The position numbers and the translations under genes are program-made. The notes beneath the pieces were generated by a model. The model saw only the letters and a list, made by a program, of their open reading frames with translations, had not been told where the DNA came from and made no database searches. This document shows, piece by piece, positions 49,729 to 61,107 of a DNA stretch of 64,000 nt. Positions within the stretch are counted from its first letter, which is position 1. Each line of letters opens with the position of its first letter. The stretch is from Breviolum minutum Mf 1.05b.01 (lineage: Eukaryota; Sar; Dinophyceae; Suessiales; Symbiodiniaceae), in contig DF239227.1 of NCBI GenBank assembly GCA_000507305.1, positions 195,829-259,828 of the forward strand, read 5' to 3'.

Positions 49729-49900
49729 GCTGTTGCTGTTGTTGTTGCTGTTGCTGTTGCTGGCTGTGGCGGTCGCCTCTCATTATCCAAATCATTTTAG
49801 TCGACACAAGTTTGAGCCAAAGGCTGCCCATCAGTGTGGACTGTGAATGTTGCAACGACGCCTCGAAATACATGCAATGGGCTAGGAGCCCAACATAAAC
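44530..49900 (-). CDS. Dinoflagellate multi-pass membrane protein with coiled-coil and polyQ N-region (frameshifted)
   Basis: Minus-strand exons resemble a large dinoflagellate-type family of unknown function. N-terminal parts: a polyQ stretch (49540-49790), 49305-49341 (MKLEQNLAALEE), 49080-49170 (coiled coil VEVIKRLESRLSQLETSLQ) and 48840-49020. Then 48183 to about 48535, with a membrane segment (WWDVFFSLILLLVNLGMQ) and KWRTSIAHDWRHMDLGQTS. Then 47242-47441 (FRSIWLALEAVVVIPKSS and SMLLVAGISWLARTTSITE), 46825-46850 (26 nt, LMLNAVAL), 46349-46475 (MDVDELLFCGFTPVSVQR, KPIKMQYSRARS), 46010-46205 (MLLAATMLIPYFVYLEPLG, CGGNQTFVVAFNPE), 45680-45830, 45270-45450 and 44530-44974. Exon 47242-47441 is 200 nt where phase needs 201. 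The gene ends and some junctions are uncertain. Confidence 0.7.
48639..48760 (+). repeat. CAA/CAC trinucleotide repeat
   Basis: Imperfect run of CAA, CAG and CAC triplets, as written on the plus strand. It lies in a probable intron of the membrane-protein gene. It is opposite in sense to the GTT run 0.9 kb away. Confidence 0.85.
49657..49766 (-). repeat. CAA/CAG repeat encoding polyglutamine
   Basis: GTT/GCT triplets on plus, so CAA/CAG on minus. In the minus frame the run gives about 25 Gln with scattered Arg, followed by QPQEEQQEPW. It may be a coding polyQ tract in the N-terminal region of the membrane protein. CAA and CAG are mixed. Confidence 0.75.
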
Positions 49901-49999
49901 ATGGGCCTAGAATCGCAAAATGGATTCATATCACATGGCATGAAATGGCATGTGCACTCAACTCCGCAAAAGGCCATGTTTCCCCAACAGTGTGGTTCA

Positions 50000-52900
50000 T
50001 TCGGCTCGGCTCTGATTCCACTTCAGCGGATTGATTTTCCAATAGATGAATTGAATTCTAGATCCCAAAATTTGGCCCAAAATAGCTGACATCAACCGCC
50101 ACAAATCAAACATGGCTCCTCTCTCGATGGATCCTCAGACTTAGGAGACCTTGTGTGAAGAGGTGACGAGTCGTTGCTGCCCATTCCAGAGGCACTGGAA
50201 GCTTTGGAGGATGCAGCCTGGCAAATCCAAGCTACTCAGCTACTTACCACTGGCAGAAAGTGCACAAAATGTCATACAAAATGCCATCGTGTCACACCTC
50301 TCTTCGTCGTCGCAAAGCTTCACGAGTTTGTGAGGTTTCCTGAAATTCAAAAGGGTGCTCGCATAAAACAGGCGATGCGATGAGAGGTGCCAATTTTGCT
50401 AGCATCTGGAAACTGCATCATCTATGACCACTGCAATTAGATTAGATATCCTTCTGGCACAGACTGTGAGGGTCGTTCTTTGGCAGCTTGTGCAAAACAT
50501 AAACAGCCATGTTCGTGAAGTGTCACAAGGGACTTCTCTGATGAACGCGGTATATTGAGGCCACACTACCAGTGGCTGAGACAGTACACTCCAAATGCAT
50601 ACGGGTGAAGTGTATCATCAACCCATCACAAGCTTCCACAACTTCAACACCTCATAGAGTTCGTTCGAAACATTGTAAGTAGAGGTTTCAACTGCTTGGG
50701 TGCACAAATCATCACAGTAGATCTATTAGATCTACTGATCCACTGTCATAATTTCATTCCCAATATCAAATGTTTCCTTATGTTCTCATCTTATCTCACC
50801 TTGTTACACCCTGGGAAAATTAACACGCACCCCGAAAATGGAGGTTTGGAAGATGATGGTCCTTTTCAATTGGGTGATTTTGAGGTTTCATGTCAAAACT
50901 TCAGGTGTTTAACCACCGATTTCACCAGTTCCTCAACTTCACCCTTTCTGAGGACCACAACAGAACTGGCTGCCTCAATGACCAGCTTCAGCTGGATCTC
51001 TACGGCCTGGATTAGGGTCATTGCCATGCAAGAAATCCTGCACCAGTTGATATGGAGAACCCACCATCATTTACAAGGGTTGTTATACATGTCAAGTGGT
51101 GTAGGATTTCTTCCATCAACGGTTTCATTCACCATGAATTTGTGGCATCAAAGTAGTATATGGTGTACTCCCAAACCTGTTTCCTTTCAGCTTGTGAAGA
51201 GAGCATGATCAAGCTGAAAAAGTACAACCACCAACGCCGCCCCGCAGGCTGCACCGGGGTGGCCAATTCCTTTCTCATCTCACCTCGCAACGCATAAGCC
51301 GAATGCTTTTCAAGGTTGCTGCTTTGATAAGACTAAACCAAAAAGAATAAAATTGATGACAACTTTATGCATCAAAGCGGCAATCACGGAAATTCATTTA
51401 TATCATCAAAACTTTTGTTGATTCGATACACTGCGGGTGAACTTTCCTGGCTCCAGTGGGGAAGTTGCAATGGAAACTCTTACAACATCTCAATTTATAT
51501 AACAGAAGCACTGAAATCACATTTGATGAAATCATATATCTGGTAGAACCTGACACCAATTCCTTCCCCAAGTTGTCCAAGTCCCAACTGAGGATCCCAG
51601 CTGTAAGTGGTAACTTGGTTTACTGCGACCTCGGTGATCAGGAAAAATCACCCATTTTTGCTAACCCCCAATAAAAATACGGTACTCAACACATTCCAGC
51701 TATATTCTTGTTATCATTTGCCTTTCACGTTCACTACGTTTTTTTCTTTGTAAAAGTACAAAAGAACTGAGGTTCTGACCACCTCATCGCCACGTTGCAT
51801 GGGTTGACACCCATCTTCCTGGCAGGGAATAGCATTTTCTCCGTAAAAAAGCATGAGGATGTTGGAAGTTAATCATCTGCATTCAACCCAGTGCTGGACG
51901 GAGGAGACAAAACGGAGAATCCACCGACTTACCCAGTGATTCAGTGGATTCTGCGAATTTCGGTGGCTCTTTCGAAAGAAGCAGTGAAGCCACTAGCTGT
52001 TGCGCAAGCCATCTTGCAATGCACAGTGGATGGCTTGATGGCTTGACCACAATGATTCAAAAGTAGCACCGACTTCAGAAACACATCGAAGCATGCATTT
52101 TGTGCAGCAGACTCACATCGAGTAAGACTCAAGATGTTGTTTGAACTCTGGTTTTGGAACTGTTCAGCTGTCTTCATTCCGGATTCTTCGTCGTAACTCA
52201 TGGACACACAATATGCCTCTGGACCTGAAACATATTGACATCTTGTGATATCACACTTATTTTTTTGGAAATACTGCTTGTCAGCCATTGAAGGAAGCCC
52301 TGTTGGTTTTGGGGATTCGACCAATGCATGGAGCTGTTGGACCCTCTAGGGCTCGTGCACACATTGATCCTAAGACTTTTGTCAAAACTATGGTAGTTGC
52401 TAGTTACACCTTTTTTTTGTTACATTGAAAGGAAATTCCTCACGGCAAATTTTTTGCGCGGTTTACCCCGAGTTGGGATCGCGTTACTTCTGCGCCGTCT
52501 TACTTTCCGGTGCTCTGGATGTTTCAATGCCAAAGTGCAAAGCCATCCGAAGACTTCTCCGGTACACAGCATAATATGTACTATGATACTATGCATGCAC
52601 CTATACTGAAATTATCTTGAATTTTTTCATGAGATCTGTTGATCTTCAGCCTTTGGATCAACCCTCCCAACAAAAGTTCTGCTGCCACCCCCTTTTTTCT
52701 CTCGCTCAGGGCGTGAACAGCGATCCAAGACCAGCTCGCGCCCGCGCACCTGCGCACCATGCGAGGGGATTGGCTCTTGGGTCACGAAGCACCAATTCCA
52801 TGTTTTTGTTGAGCAAAATGCTTGCCAAATGTTACAGTGACTATTAGCTGTACAACTCAGCCACCAAAATCTCATGTATCAACAAGCTTCAAGACGCGCT

Positions 52901-53690
52901 TGTTATTCTCCCCCTGCAAAAATTTTTCCCCATGCCTCCATCGAGAGCAGGATCCGGCGCACGCCTGGGTAGCTTCACCAAATGCATTGATGCACCACTT
53001 GTGAAAATGCATGGAAATGATACCGCATCACTACTGCCTTGGGACTTGGGTGGCTTTTTCCATGCCAACCTCAGCACTTCCGCTGAGGTGAACACAGAGT
53101 ACCAGGTCCAGTTGATGTGTTGGTGGCCTGCAATTGAAAACGTGTCGTTGTTTTGGAGGGGTCGAGTTGCCATATTTCAATGATATTGAATTATCATGAA
53201 TTATCTATGGTCGACATCACCCTCAGAAAAACAGGCTTGCGGTGGATGTCCAACCACATGGAGTTCAGTCAGTTTACTCAAAGTTTAAATCTTGTTACAC
53301 TAGAATTTCACATTTTTACCAGGACTTGACAGGATGTGTGAAGGAACATTGGAAAATTGGTGCTGTCGGATTTCAGGCACCTTTCGACCAAAGCCGTCAA
53401 AATATCTTGTATGCTTCGCTGGATTTGACCACAATTAGATTTGCCATGTCACCAGCTTGAGATGTCTTGGCCATTCTTGGCCAACCCTAAGGGGGTTCAT
53501 CCCAACATGAGCCAAATCCGACCTCCACAGGAGGCTCATGCGCTGCATTTGGCACTTCTTCCTCCAAAATCAGCTGATTGAGCTGGCACCCAGTTGAAAT
53601 GAACACATTTTCAGACACCTGTCATTCATCGTGTTTCTGGAAGTTTTTGGGGTCATACATTGATATCCTTAAATCTATCTTTCATTTCTA
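50000..53690. other. Mostly non-coding stretch
   Basis: Besides the repeat at 50805-50912, no exon could be supported. Open frames at 51941-52324 and 52889-53183 exist, the latter on both strands, without domain or splice support. Confidence 0.4.
50805..50912. repeat. Diverged copy of the ARL3-intron inverted-repeat element
   Basis: It shares TACACCCTGG, GAAAATG, GGAAGATGAT and the exact core CTTTTCAATTGGGTGATT with the element at 12290-12394, in the same order and spacing. The terminal arms have decayed and pair only partly here. Confidence 0.8.
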
Positions 53691-53699
53691 GTGAGGTCC

Positions 53700-56040
53700 G
53701 GTTTAGGGATCATCCTAAGATCCAGGATTCTCGCCTCGTTGGGTGGCTCCTCCTCTTCTGGGGGCTCCAAACCACCACCTGGATCGATTTCAATACCCTC
53801 CCCAAATGCAGAAAGCTGGACTCATCTAAGACTCCATGCCTCTATGCCAAACACAATTTTACCAGCTGGGAAGGTAGCAAAACTCATATCATCTTCAGGT
53901 TGCCTCATGAAATCCCGCCTACGCCTAGGTGTAGCCTCAAACGACTAAAAGTGTCACGCCAGGCACGCTCCTTATCATTGTATCGTCGTTCCATCTCCTT
54001 AGGCGTCAGGGGGTCCTTGCCTCCCGTCCCTGGCCGAGTCAGCTCAACTCCTAGCATCAACAACTCAACAGTTACAGTCAACCATCCATCTTGGCCCAGC
54101 TACTCGGATGCGTTCATTGAAGTGGTGCCTTAAGGTATCAAGGCGCTCATCCGCATCATTGGAGCACTGGTGCATCACCTCCAATTCACCTTCAGGATTG
54201 GCTTTCAGATACTCGATGCTCGAAAATACGGTGAAAATCGACTCTACCGTCACAGGCTCCATTCAAGTTGCTGTCACATCCTTTAGACGGCTTAATATGT
54301 CTAATGATAGTTCCTTTGATTTTCGCCTAAGCCATGTTTGTCATTGTTTTCACCATGCCTATCATTCCAATCATTCATTTTCATGGGCTTCTGGAGTCTT
54401 AGTAACTCATGGTGGGTCATGGTATATCCTGGCATAGTGCGGTCTCGAGCAACTCTTCAAGAAGCTGTTCTCATTTTGCAAGGTCTCGAGCTTTGTCCTG
54501 GTTGGTTAGCCCGAAGTTTGGGATGGGTCATCACTGTGGCTGCTGAGTAAGGCAGGTAAAGTGCTTTGCCACAAATGCTGCCACGATAAAATCAGTTCTT
54601 TTCGACAAACAAGGATGGAAGAAAAACATCATACATCATCATGCAGTTTCTTCATGCAGTTCATTATTATTGAAAGATGTTGAAAGTCCTTCATGTGTCT
54701 TTGGTTTCTTTTGTCAAACTTCCCAGGCGCAGCTCTCATTGACCCACAAAGGTCTCCTGGTTTCTTGTAACAGCTTGGCCAAGCGCAAAGTCTGCTCCTG
54801 GGGCGGCAAGATTCAAGCACAACCGCACGACCGCACGAGAGAGAGAGAGAGAGAGAGATAGAGATTTGTATATGCATTTCTTTTTAAATTAGACTGAAGC
54901 TAGAGCACTCTTGGTGACGAAACATGGGCGAGACGACGCAACCCTACAAAAACTTATAATATCCTGTGACCCTTCATGTCCAATCAAAATCGGCCTGGTA
55001 GGCCTTGAGCTCACTCGATAGGAAGGCCACAGGTCGTTCACTGGAACCTTTCACTTTCCTAGGTGGCTTCCATAGCGGAGTGGTGTTTGAGACTGGGATT
55101 CATCTAGTAACCTAGCAGATTGTAATTGGCAAAGTAATCTCACTTCACACCAGAAATTGGATGCAATTTTTGGTTTTGTAGTTTTGTACAAGCATTCCTA
55201 TGTTTTCACCTTTCATCCACCCATCTCCTCCGCTGTTTTTCCCCGTTTCCACCGGGAACAATCCAAGCTGCTCAGGACTTCCATGACTTCCTTCTGTGTC
55301 CCAAGGAGCTCGGATCTGTCGAGAATCGCGAAGGATTTTGGGAACTTGAGTTTGTGGCTTTTTTTGTAGATGGCACACATAGACAACACAAAAAACAGTA
55401 GCCAACAAAAGCAAAAACGGAAACAAACAAAACTGCATTTCATGATTTCATGATTTCAATCTGTCACTTTTTCCTCTCACCTTGGCTTCTTCCAGCTTGG
55501 GCGTTTGGGGCGACTTGGAGGTTGTCTCCTGCCACATCTCCATCAAGAATCTGCCAATCTTGGTAGCACTGAAAAAACCCAAGGCCTCCTTCTTGTTGTC
55601 GCCAGCTGGGGTTCGACGTTCCTCATCCCGCGGCTTCTTGCCTTGTGACAGGAAGATTTTTTTAACGTCATCAGCCCAAGTGTTGAGAAACCACATAAGT
55701 AGACGCAAGATAATGACCGGTGGTCGTGAAAGTATAGCTACAGTCATACTCTCTTGATGATTGGTGTTTCTTATTTGCTTCTGGTTCGAAACCTCCTCAA
55801 AATTGACTCAAAGCCAAAAAAAAATAGGTGCAACTCAACTCCATCAGAAAACCAGTAGGAGTATATATATATATATAATCTGTTGGAATCCTTCTGTAGT
55901 TGGACCATTGGTTTAATGGCTTCAGCAGGTCATCCTTCCACCCTTGGGTGTCCCAAAACGCCTCCCGCCGCGTTGGGAGGTGCATAGCCGCCCTTCTTGT
56001 TCAACCGGCGGTAATCCGACAGCGCTACGTTGTGCGTCCT
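53700..56040 (-). CDS. Exons of an unidentified multi-exon gene
   Basis: Coding-like minus segments, in transcript order: 55955-56035 (LNKKGGYAPPNAAGGVLG), 55470-55700 (MWFLNTWADDVKKIFLSQGK, SATKIGRFLMEMWQETTS), 55240-55345 (LDRSELLGTQKEVMEVLSSL), 54725-54815 (LRLAKLLQETRRPLWVNES), 54100-54235 (SSIEYLKANPEGELEVMHQ, DERLDTLRHHFNERI), 53930-54050 (ELTRPGTGGKDPLTPKEMER, YNDKERAWRDTFSRLR) and 53700-53800 (EGIEIDPGGGLEPPEEEEPP). The segments are charged and helical; no domain was recognised. They lie just downstream of the RCC1 gene stop at 56181. Grouping into a single gene is inferred. Confidence 0.45.
54836..54864. repeat. GA dinucleotide repeat
   Basis: About 14 GA units with a late A/T interruption, in a probable intron. 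Confidence 0.8.
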
Positions 56041-56180
56041 GACTGCAATGAAAATCATAAAATATATAAAATGATGGTGGAAACAACCAGACCAAAAGAC
56101 CCAAAAATTGTGGTGTTTCAAGTTGCTGATTTTAACAATATCTTGATATACATCATCTCAACACATCAGAAATTCAACTC

Positions 56181-59100
56181 CTAAGGCCCCAGCACGCCAC
56201 AAGCCACGTGGACAATAGCCTTGCCAGCTAACACCTGTCAAAACACCCAAGCTTGGTAACATCATACCTAGTAGGGTGGCTGCTTCCATGGGCTTTCCAC
56301 ATTTCAGTTTCAGATATTTGTTCATCACAAGATATGATTCTGTCCTTGATCATCGTGGGCACGTTGGGATAGGCGCTTTGCTCCGTATGACCAAAGGTCC
56401 TGTTCAGGGGCCACACCAATCCCTTAAAAGCCTTGAAATAACCAACCTGTAGGCATCAACTCACATCCTTCTAATTCATTCTAATTCTAAATGCCTCCCA
56501 AACCACACACCCCAGGCCTGGAACTGCCCCAAGCCCAAACATCACCCGAATCCGTGACCGCACAGCAATGACTGTGGCCACAAGAGATCTGGGCCACACA
56601 CACGTGGCTCAAGGCTACCACAGGACGTGGCAGCATCTCCTTGGGACACTTCCAATCAGAACTCGAGCCATTGTGTTGAACCGAATTCCTGCCACTTGGA
56701 ACTGAAACAAAAAGTTGGGAATCTCCATGGTACTCCAATGTGGTGTGTGCATCTCAAGACTCTCGTCACAACATAGCTGATATTACTTGCATCTTTGCTG
56801 TAGAACTTGAGCATCTGAATCCAACAATTCAAACAGTCCCAGTCCCCAACTCTTACAACCCAGCATCATCTACTTCAGCACCTTGAGAAGCATGGCCCAA
56901 GCGGCCTGCCTGGGAAAAACTGCCAAAATGACCAAAGTCCGAAAGCATTGTCTCTTTTGACCCTTCCAGAAACCAACCAAAAATCCACTCAAAATCCCAA
57001 AAAAAAATCCAAACAAAATCTCCACCCAGCCTGGCCCCAGGTATACACCTCACCCTTCTGCGTCAGCGCTGCTGAATGGTGTGGACCCAAGGACATTTGA
57101 ATGACACGTTTGCCTCCAGGTTGAAGAAGTTGGCTGTTCAGTTCAGATCTTGCCAAACATGATCAATATAAATAAAAGTGTTTACACAATAGAATTCTAT
57201 ATATTCATAATCATCCCTGCCTTCTATTTCTGCCGCCTTTTTTCTTTAAAGCCGAATGGTCACACCGTGGCTGTGGCAGTTCAACATTTCAGCGACATCT
57301 TTCCAATCGCCAAGTGACCCAATGCCCCTGGCAACACATCCAAGTCTGACAAACTTTGAATCTTCTTAGCGAAAGTCAAACTTTGAAGGCCTTCTGGCCA
57401 TGTCACCTTGTCCAGGTTCTGATCGAAGTGCTTACCAAAGGTCAAACTTTGAAGGCCTGCTGGCCATGTCACATTGTCCAGCCTCTGATTAAACAAACAA
57501 CCAAAAGTCAAACTTTGAGGGCCTGCTGGCCATGTCACGTTGTCCAGGCTCTGATCGAAACACTTACCAAAGGTCAAACTTTGAAGGCCTGCTGGCCATG
57601 TCACATTGTCCAGCCTCTGATTGAATTCCCAACCAAAAGTCAAACTTTGAAGGCCTGCTGGCCATGTCACATTGTCCAGCCTCTGATTGAAGTGCCAACC
57701 AAAAGTCAAACTTTGAAGGCCTGCTGGCCATGTCACATTGTCCAGGCTCTGATTAAAATTCTGACCAAAAGTCAGGCTTTGAAGGCCTGCTGGCAATCTC
57801 ATGTGATGAATTTCCTGATTGAAATCATGTGCAAATGTCAAGGTGCAAAGGCTCTTGGGCAAATTGTGCAGCAAGGCAGGCATTTCGTCACTCACATCTG
57901 TCAATTCTGTAATTCCAGTCAATGAGAACTCAGCATCCTCAACACTGTATCCCTTGGCAAAACGCCAGGCAGCATGCAAATTGACGGGCATGTAAGTAGC
58001 ACACACCTGTGCCCGTTGACCCCCAAGTCCTTGTTGTTGCAGACTTTCATGCAGCACAAGCCTTGAAGTATGGGACACAACTAGCTGAAGGCCGGTCTTG
58101 GATGGAACTTTGTCCAAAATCATCTTCCACAACTTGCGACCATTCATGGAGTCTGTTACATTCAATGTCAACATGCATTCGCCAGTGAGGGCTAACACCT
58201 CAAGTTCTATATTCTCCAGTGGCACTATCATTGACGATGCGAAACTTATTTGGCTTCACAGAGCAAGACTTCATGATTCAAATTCATTGCGGTTTTCCCT
58301 TGGAAAAAAATGGAGCCAAAAATCGCCGCAACAGAAAATATACAAGGCCTTATTAACGGACTATTAACCACCATCATCCCCTAATACGGCTGGCTATTAA
58401 GGCCCTATTTTTGGGGGGGGGGGAAACCGTGGCATCCTTTAGATTCCCATCGAAAAACCTACTGACAATCGGATTTGGGGCTGGACCTCAGGACCTCCCA
58501 CTTTTTCGAAGTCCAGAAAATGATGGACCTATTTGGAAAGGTAGCTATCTTTTTACTCAACCATGATTATGGAAGGAAGGGTCATTGTCTTTATAAGTAG
58601 GTGGATTTTGTCCCATAAAAAAAGGTGAAATAAACATTGTGATCACCTTCCCAACCTGGACACCCAAGAAAAAGTGAGAATTGTATCGAATTCATGGCTT
58701 CTTCAGATTGTGCTAATGCATTTGCATCCCTGGAAGTCAAAGACAATCAAATTAATAGTCCCCAATTTTGGATGATTAAAAAAAAACAGTGTTTAGTGAA
58801 AACCTATTATCTTTTTCATGGCCTCTGTACTTTCAGGGATTTGGGATGCTTCACAGAACCTTTCTTTCATGAACTCTTCAAAACCGTCCGGGTGGGGTAA
58901 ACACTATATTCTTCCTCTCTCAATCTGAAACCGGAATTACTGTAATATTCTAAGAATACCACCGGCAATTTACCAAAGTGGAATTCGACTTCAATGCTGC
59001 CATCAGCTCCGTTGCACCTTGCAATGCCACGACGACTTTGGGCGTGCTTTGCGCCAGCCGATTGCCATGACCCAATTTGCCAAAGGCACCTCACACCACT

Positions 59101-61026
59101 GGTCACAAGGATAAACTCAAGTGTTACAGGAATCATCACCTTCAAGACCCCAACTTCAATATCAGCAATGTTTCCATGTCAAGATATTCTCAGGCTTCAC
59201 CTTCCCTCAACATCCTTTCTCAGCCCATTTTTGCCGGGATGGCCTCCACCCCATGTCATGACCTGCAAATGATCCCCAACAGCTGCTGTGTGGTGCCCAC
59301 CACAGGCCATAGTACTCACCTCCAGTAGCAAAGGTAGAGAAAGGGAGCACCTCCCGAATTTTGATCAAATACTTATCCTTGCACTTTGATCATCGACGGA
59401 AAGATGAAGGACCAACTACTGCAACAAATTTCGAAATCCTGTGCCATGAGATCAGGGATCTTTTTTGCCTTGTTGGACTTTTTGCTTCCTTCCTATTTCA
59501 TCATCCCTTCATTCAAAAGTGCTGGGTTTTTTGCTGTCTTTTTGAGTTTCCTTGGATCTTTGTTCACATCCACATCTCAGGTGTTGGCACCTGCATACCA
59601 GTCAGCGCCTCTACAAACGTTGGAGTGAGCCTATCATTTTCATCGCCATGGCCCAAGCGGCCAGAAAGGCCCAAACCCCAGGTATAAACATGAGGAGCAT
59701 TCTGGAGGATACAAGCCTGGGAGCTGGAGACCATGGGAATGAGGCTGTGAGAAAATGCGGGGTACATTACCAAAGAGACACTGGGATGATTCGTTTGAGT
59801 AGTGGATGCATTGATTTTTCGTGGGAGATTGGAGATTGAGATTGATCAAAATCAAGAATATCAAGCAAAACGGAAGAGGTTTGGAAGCTTACATGCTTAC
59901 AATGTAGGAACACAAAACCCATGTTACATTCCATTGTAGTGGTTGTGCGCAGGTTGGTTGATACGCATCCTTCAAATGGCTCATTGTATTCCTGAGCCTC
60001 CAGAAAACTCCCTGTGTGAAAACTGGGCAGCTGTAAAGAAACTCTTACAAAACCCAAACAACTTCACTGCCTAATACGTCCATTTACCACGCTCACCCCA
60101 GGGGAACGCCTCTTTCAGAACCCCCCCATCCCCGACGCCAGAGGTACTGTATGGAACTCACCACATGCAACCAAGCCCACAGGATAGCCAGCGAGGACCT
60201 TTCAGCTCTTTGGAGGAAAATTGTTTTCCTATCAATATTTTCATGAAAGCACCCGTGGCAAAAGATATACTAATGATGTATACTATAACCTATAAATGTG
60301 ACGTTACTGCGGTAAGTACTGTAGAAAGTACGGTAGGATACATTGAAGCCTGGCGGCATGGCTCTGACGCAATATAACCTTTACAAAAATGGCATTTTTC
60401 ATACAACAGCATTGCAGCTCCCTCACACCTCCACTGGCTTCGGGAGCAATTCATTCTCTTGCCCACCATGACCCAAGCGGCCATTTTGACCTGCAACAGT
60501 GTCAGCCAGAGACTGTTAGAGATGCAAGTGACAGCAATGATAACCCACTACGCCACAATATCCCAAACCCATATGGCACCCCCCCCCCCCCAAAACATCA
60601 CCCACTTCGACTGCACCTCGACCCCAGGTGTACAAGACACCCACCTCCGACACAGCACCCGCATGATGTTCTCCACAAGAGACTGTGCGGACCACCTGCT
60701 CACAGAAAACCATCACACAAATCATCACAAATACGCTGAACATATTGGAAATTGCGAGGTTCAAACCACTGACACCCGGAAAAGATGGAAAAATTGGGAA
60801 CTGCGCGAGTCCATCTCCCACAATTTCCCCCTGCAAAGTGCCTTGGACTGCAAAGACCGCACTGCCCGGGGCATGTGCACATCCTATCTGAAAGACGCAA
60901 GCGTCATGTCGTCCGTGTGGTCCATGTGGTCCATGTCTATGCGTTCGTCTTTCCCACTCTCTGATGCCTTTCATCTGTTCAAAATGCCATTTGTAAAAAT
61001 CCAACATGAAGACAGATCAACAAGAC

Positions 61027-61107
<81 letters not shown>

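Noticed and set aside
49811..49826. CCTTTGGCTCAAA on minus, leader-like
   Set aside because: In an open coding frame, not clearly upstream of a start codon; probably coincidence.
50696..51208. 170-codon open frame on plus
   Set aside because: It runs through the inverted-repeat element at 50805-50912 and lies against the direction of all supported genes.
57356..57925. 189-codon plus-strand repeat frame
   Set aside because: Antisense shadow of the FNIP repeats; the minus frame has the recognisable repeat and a full N-terminal domain.
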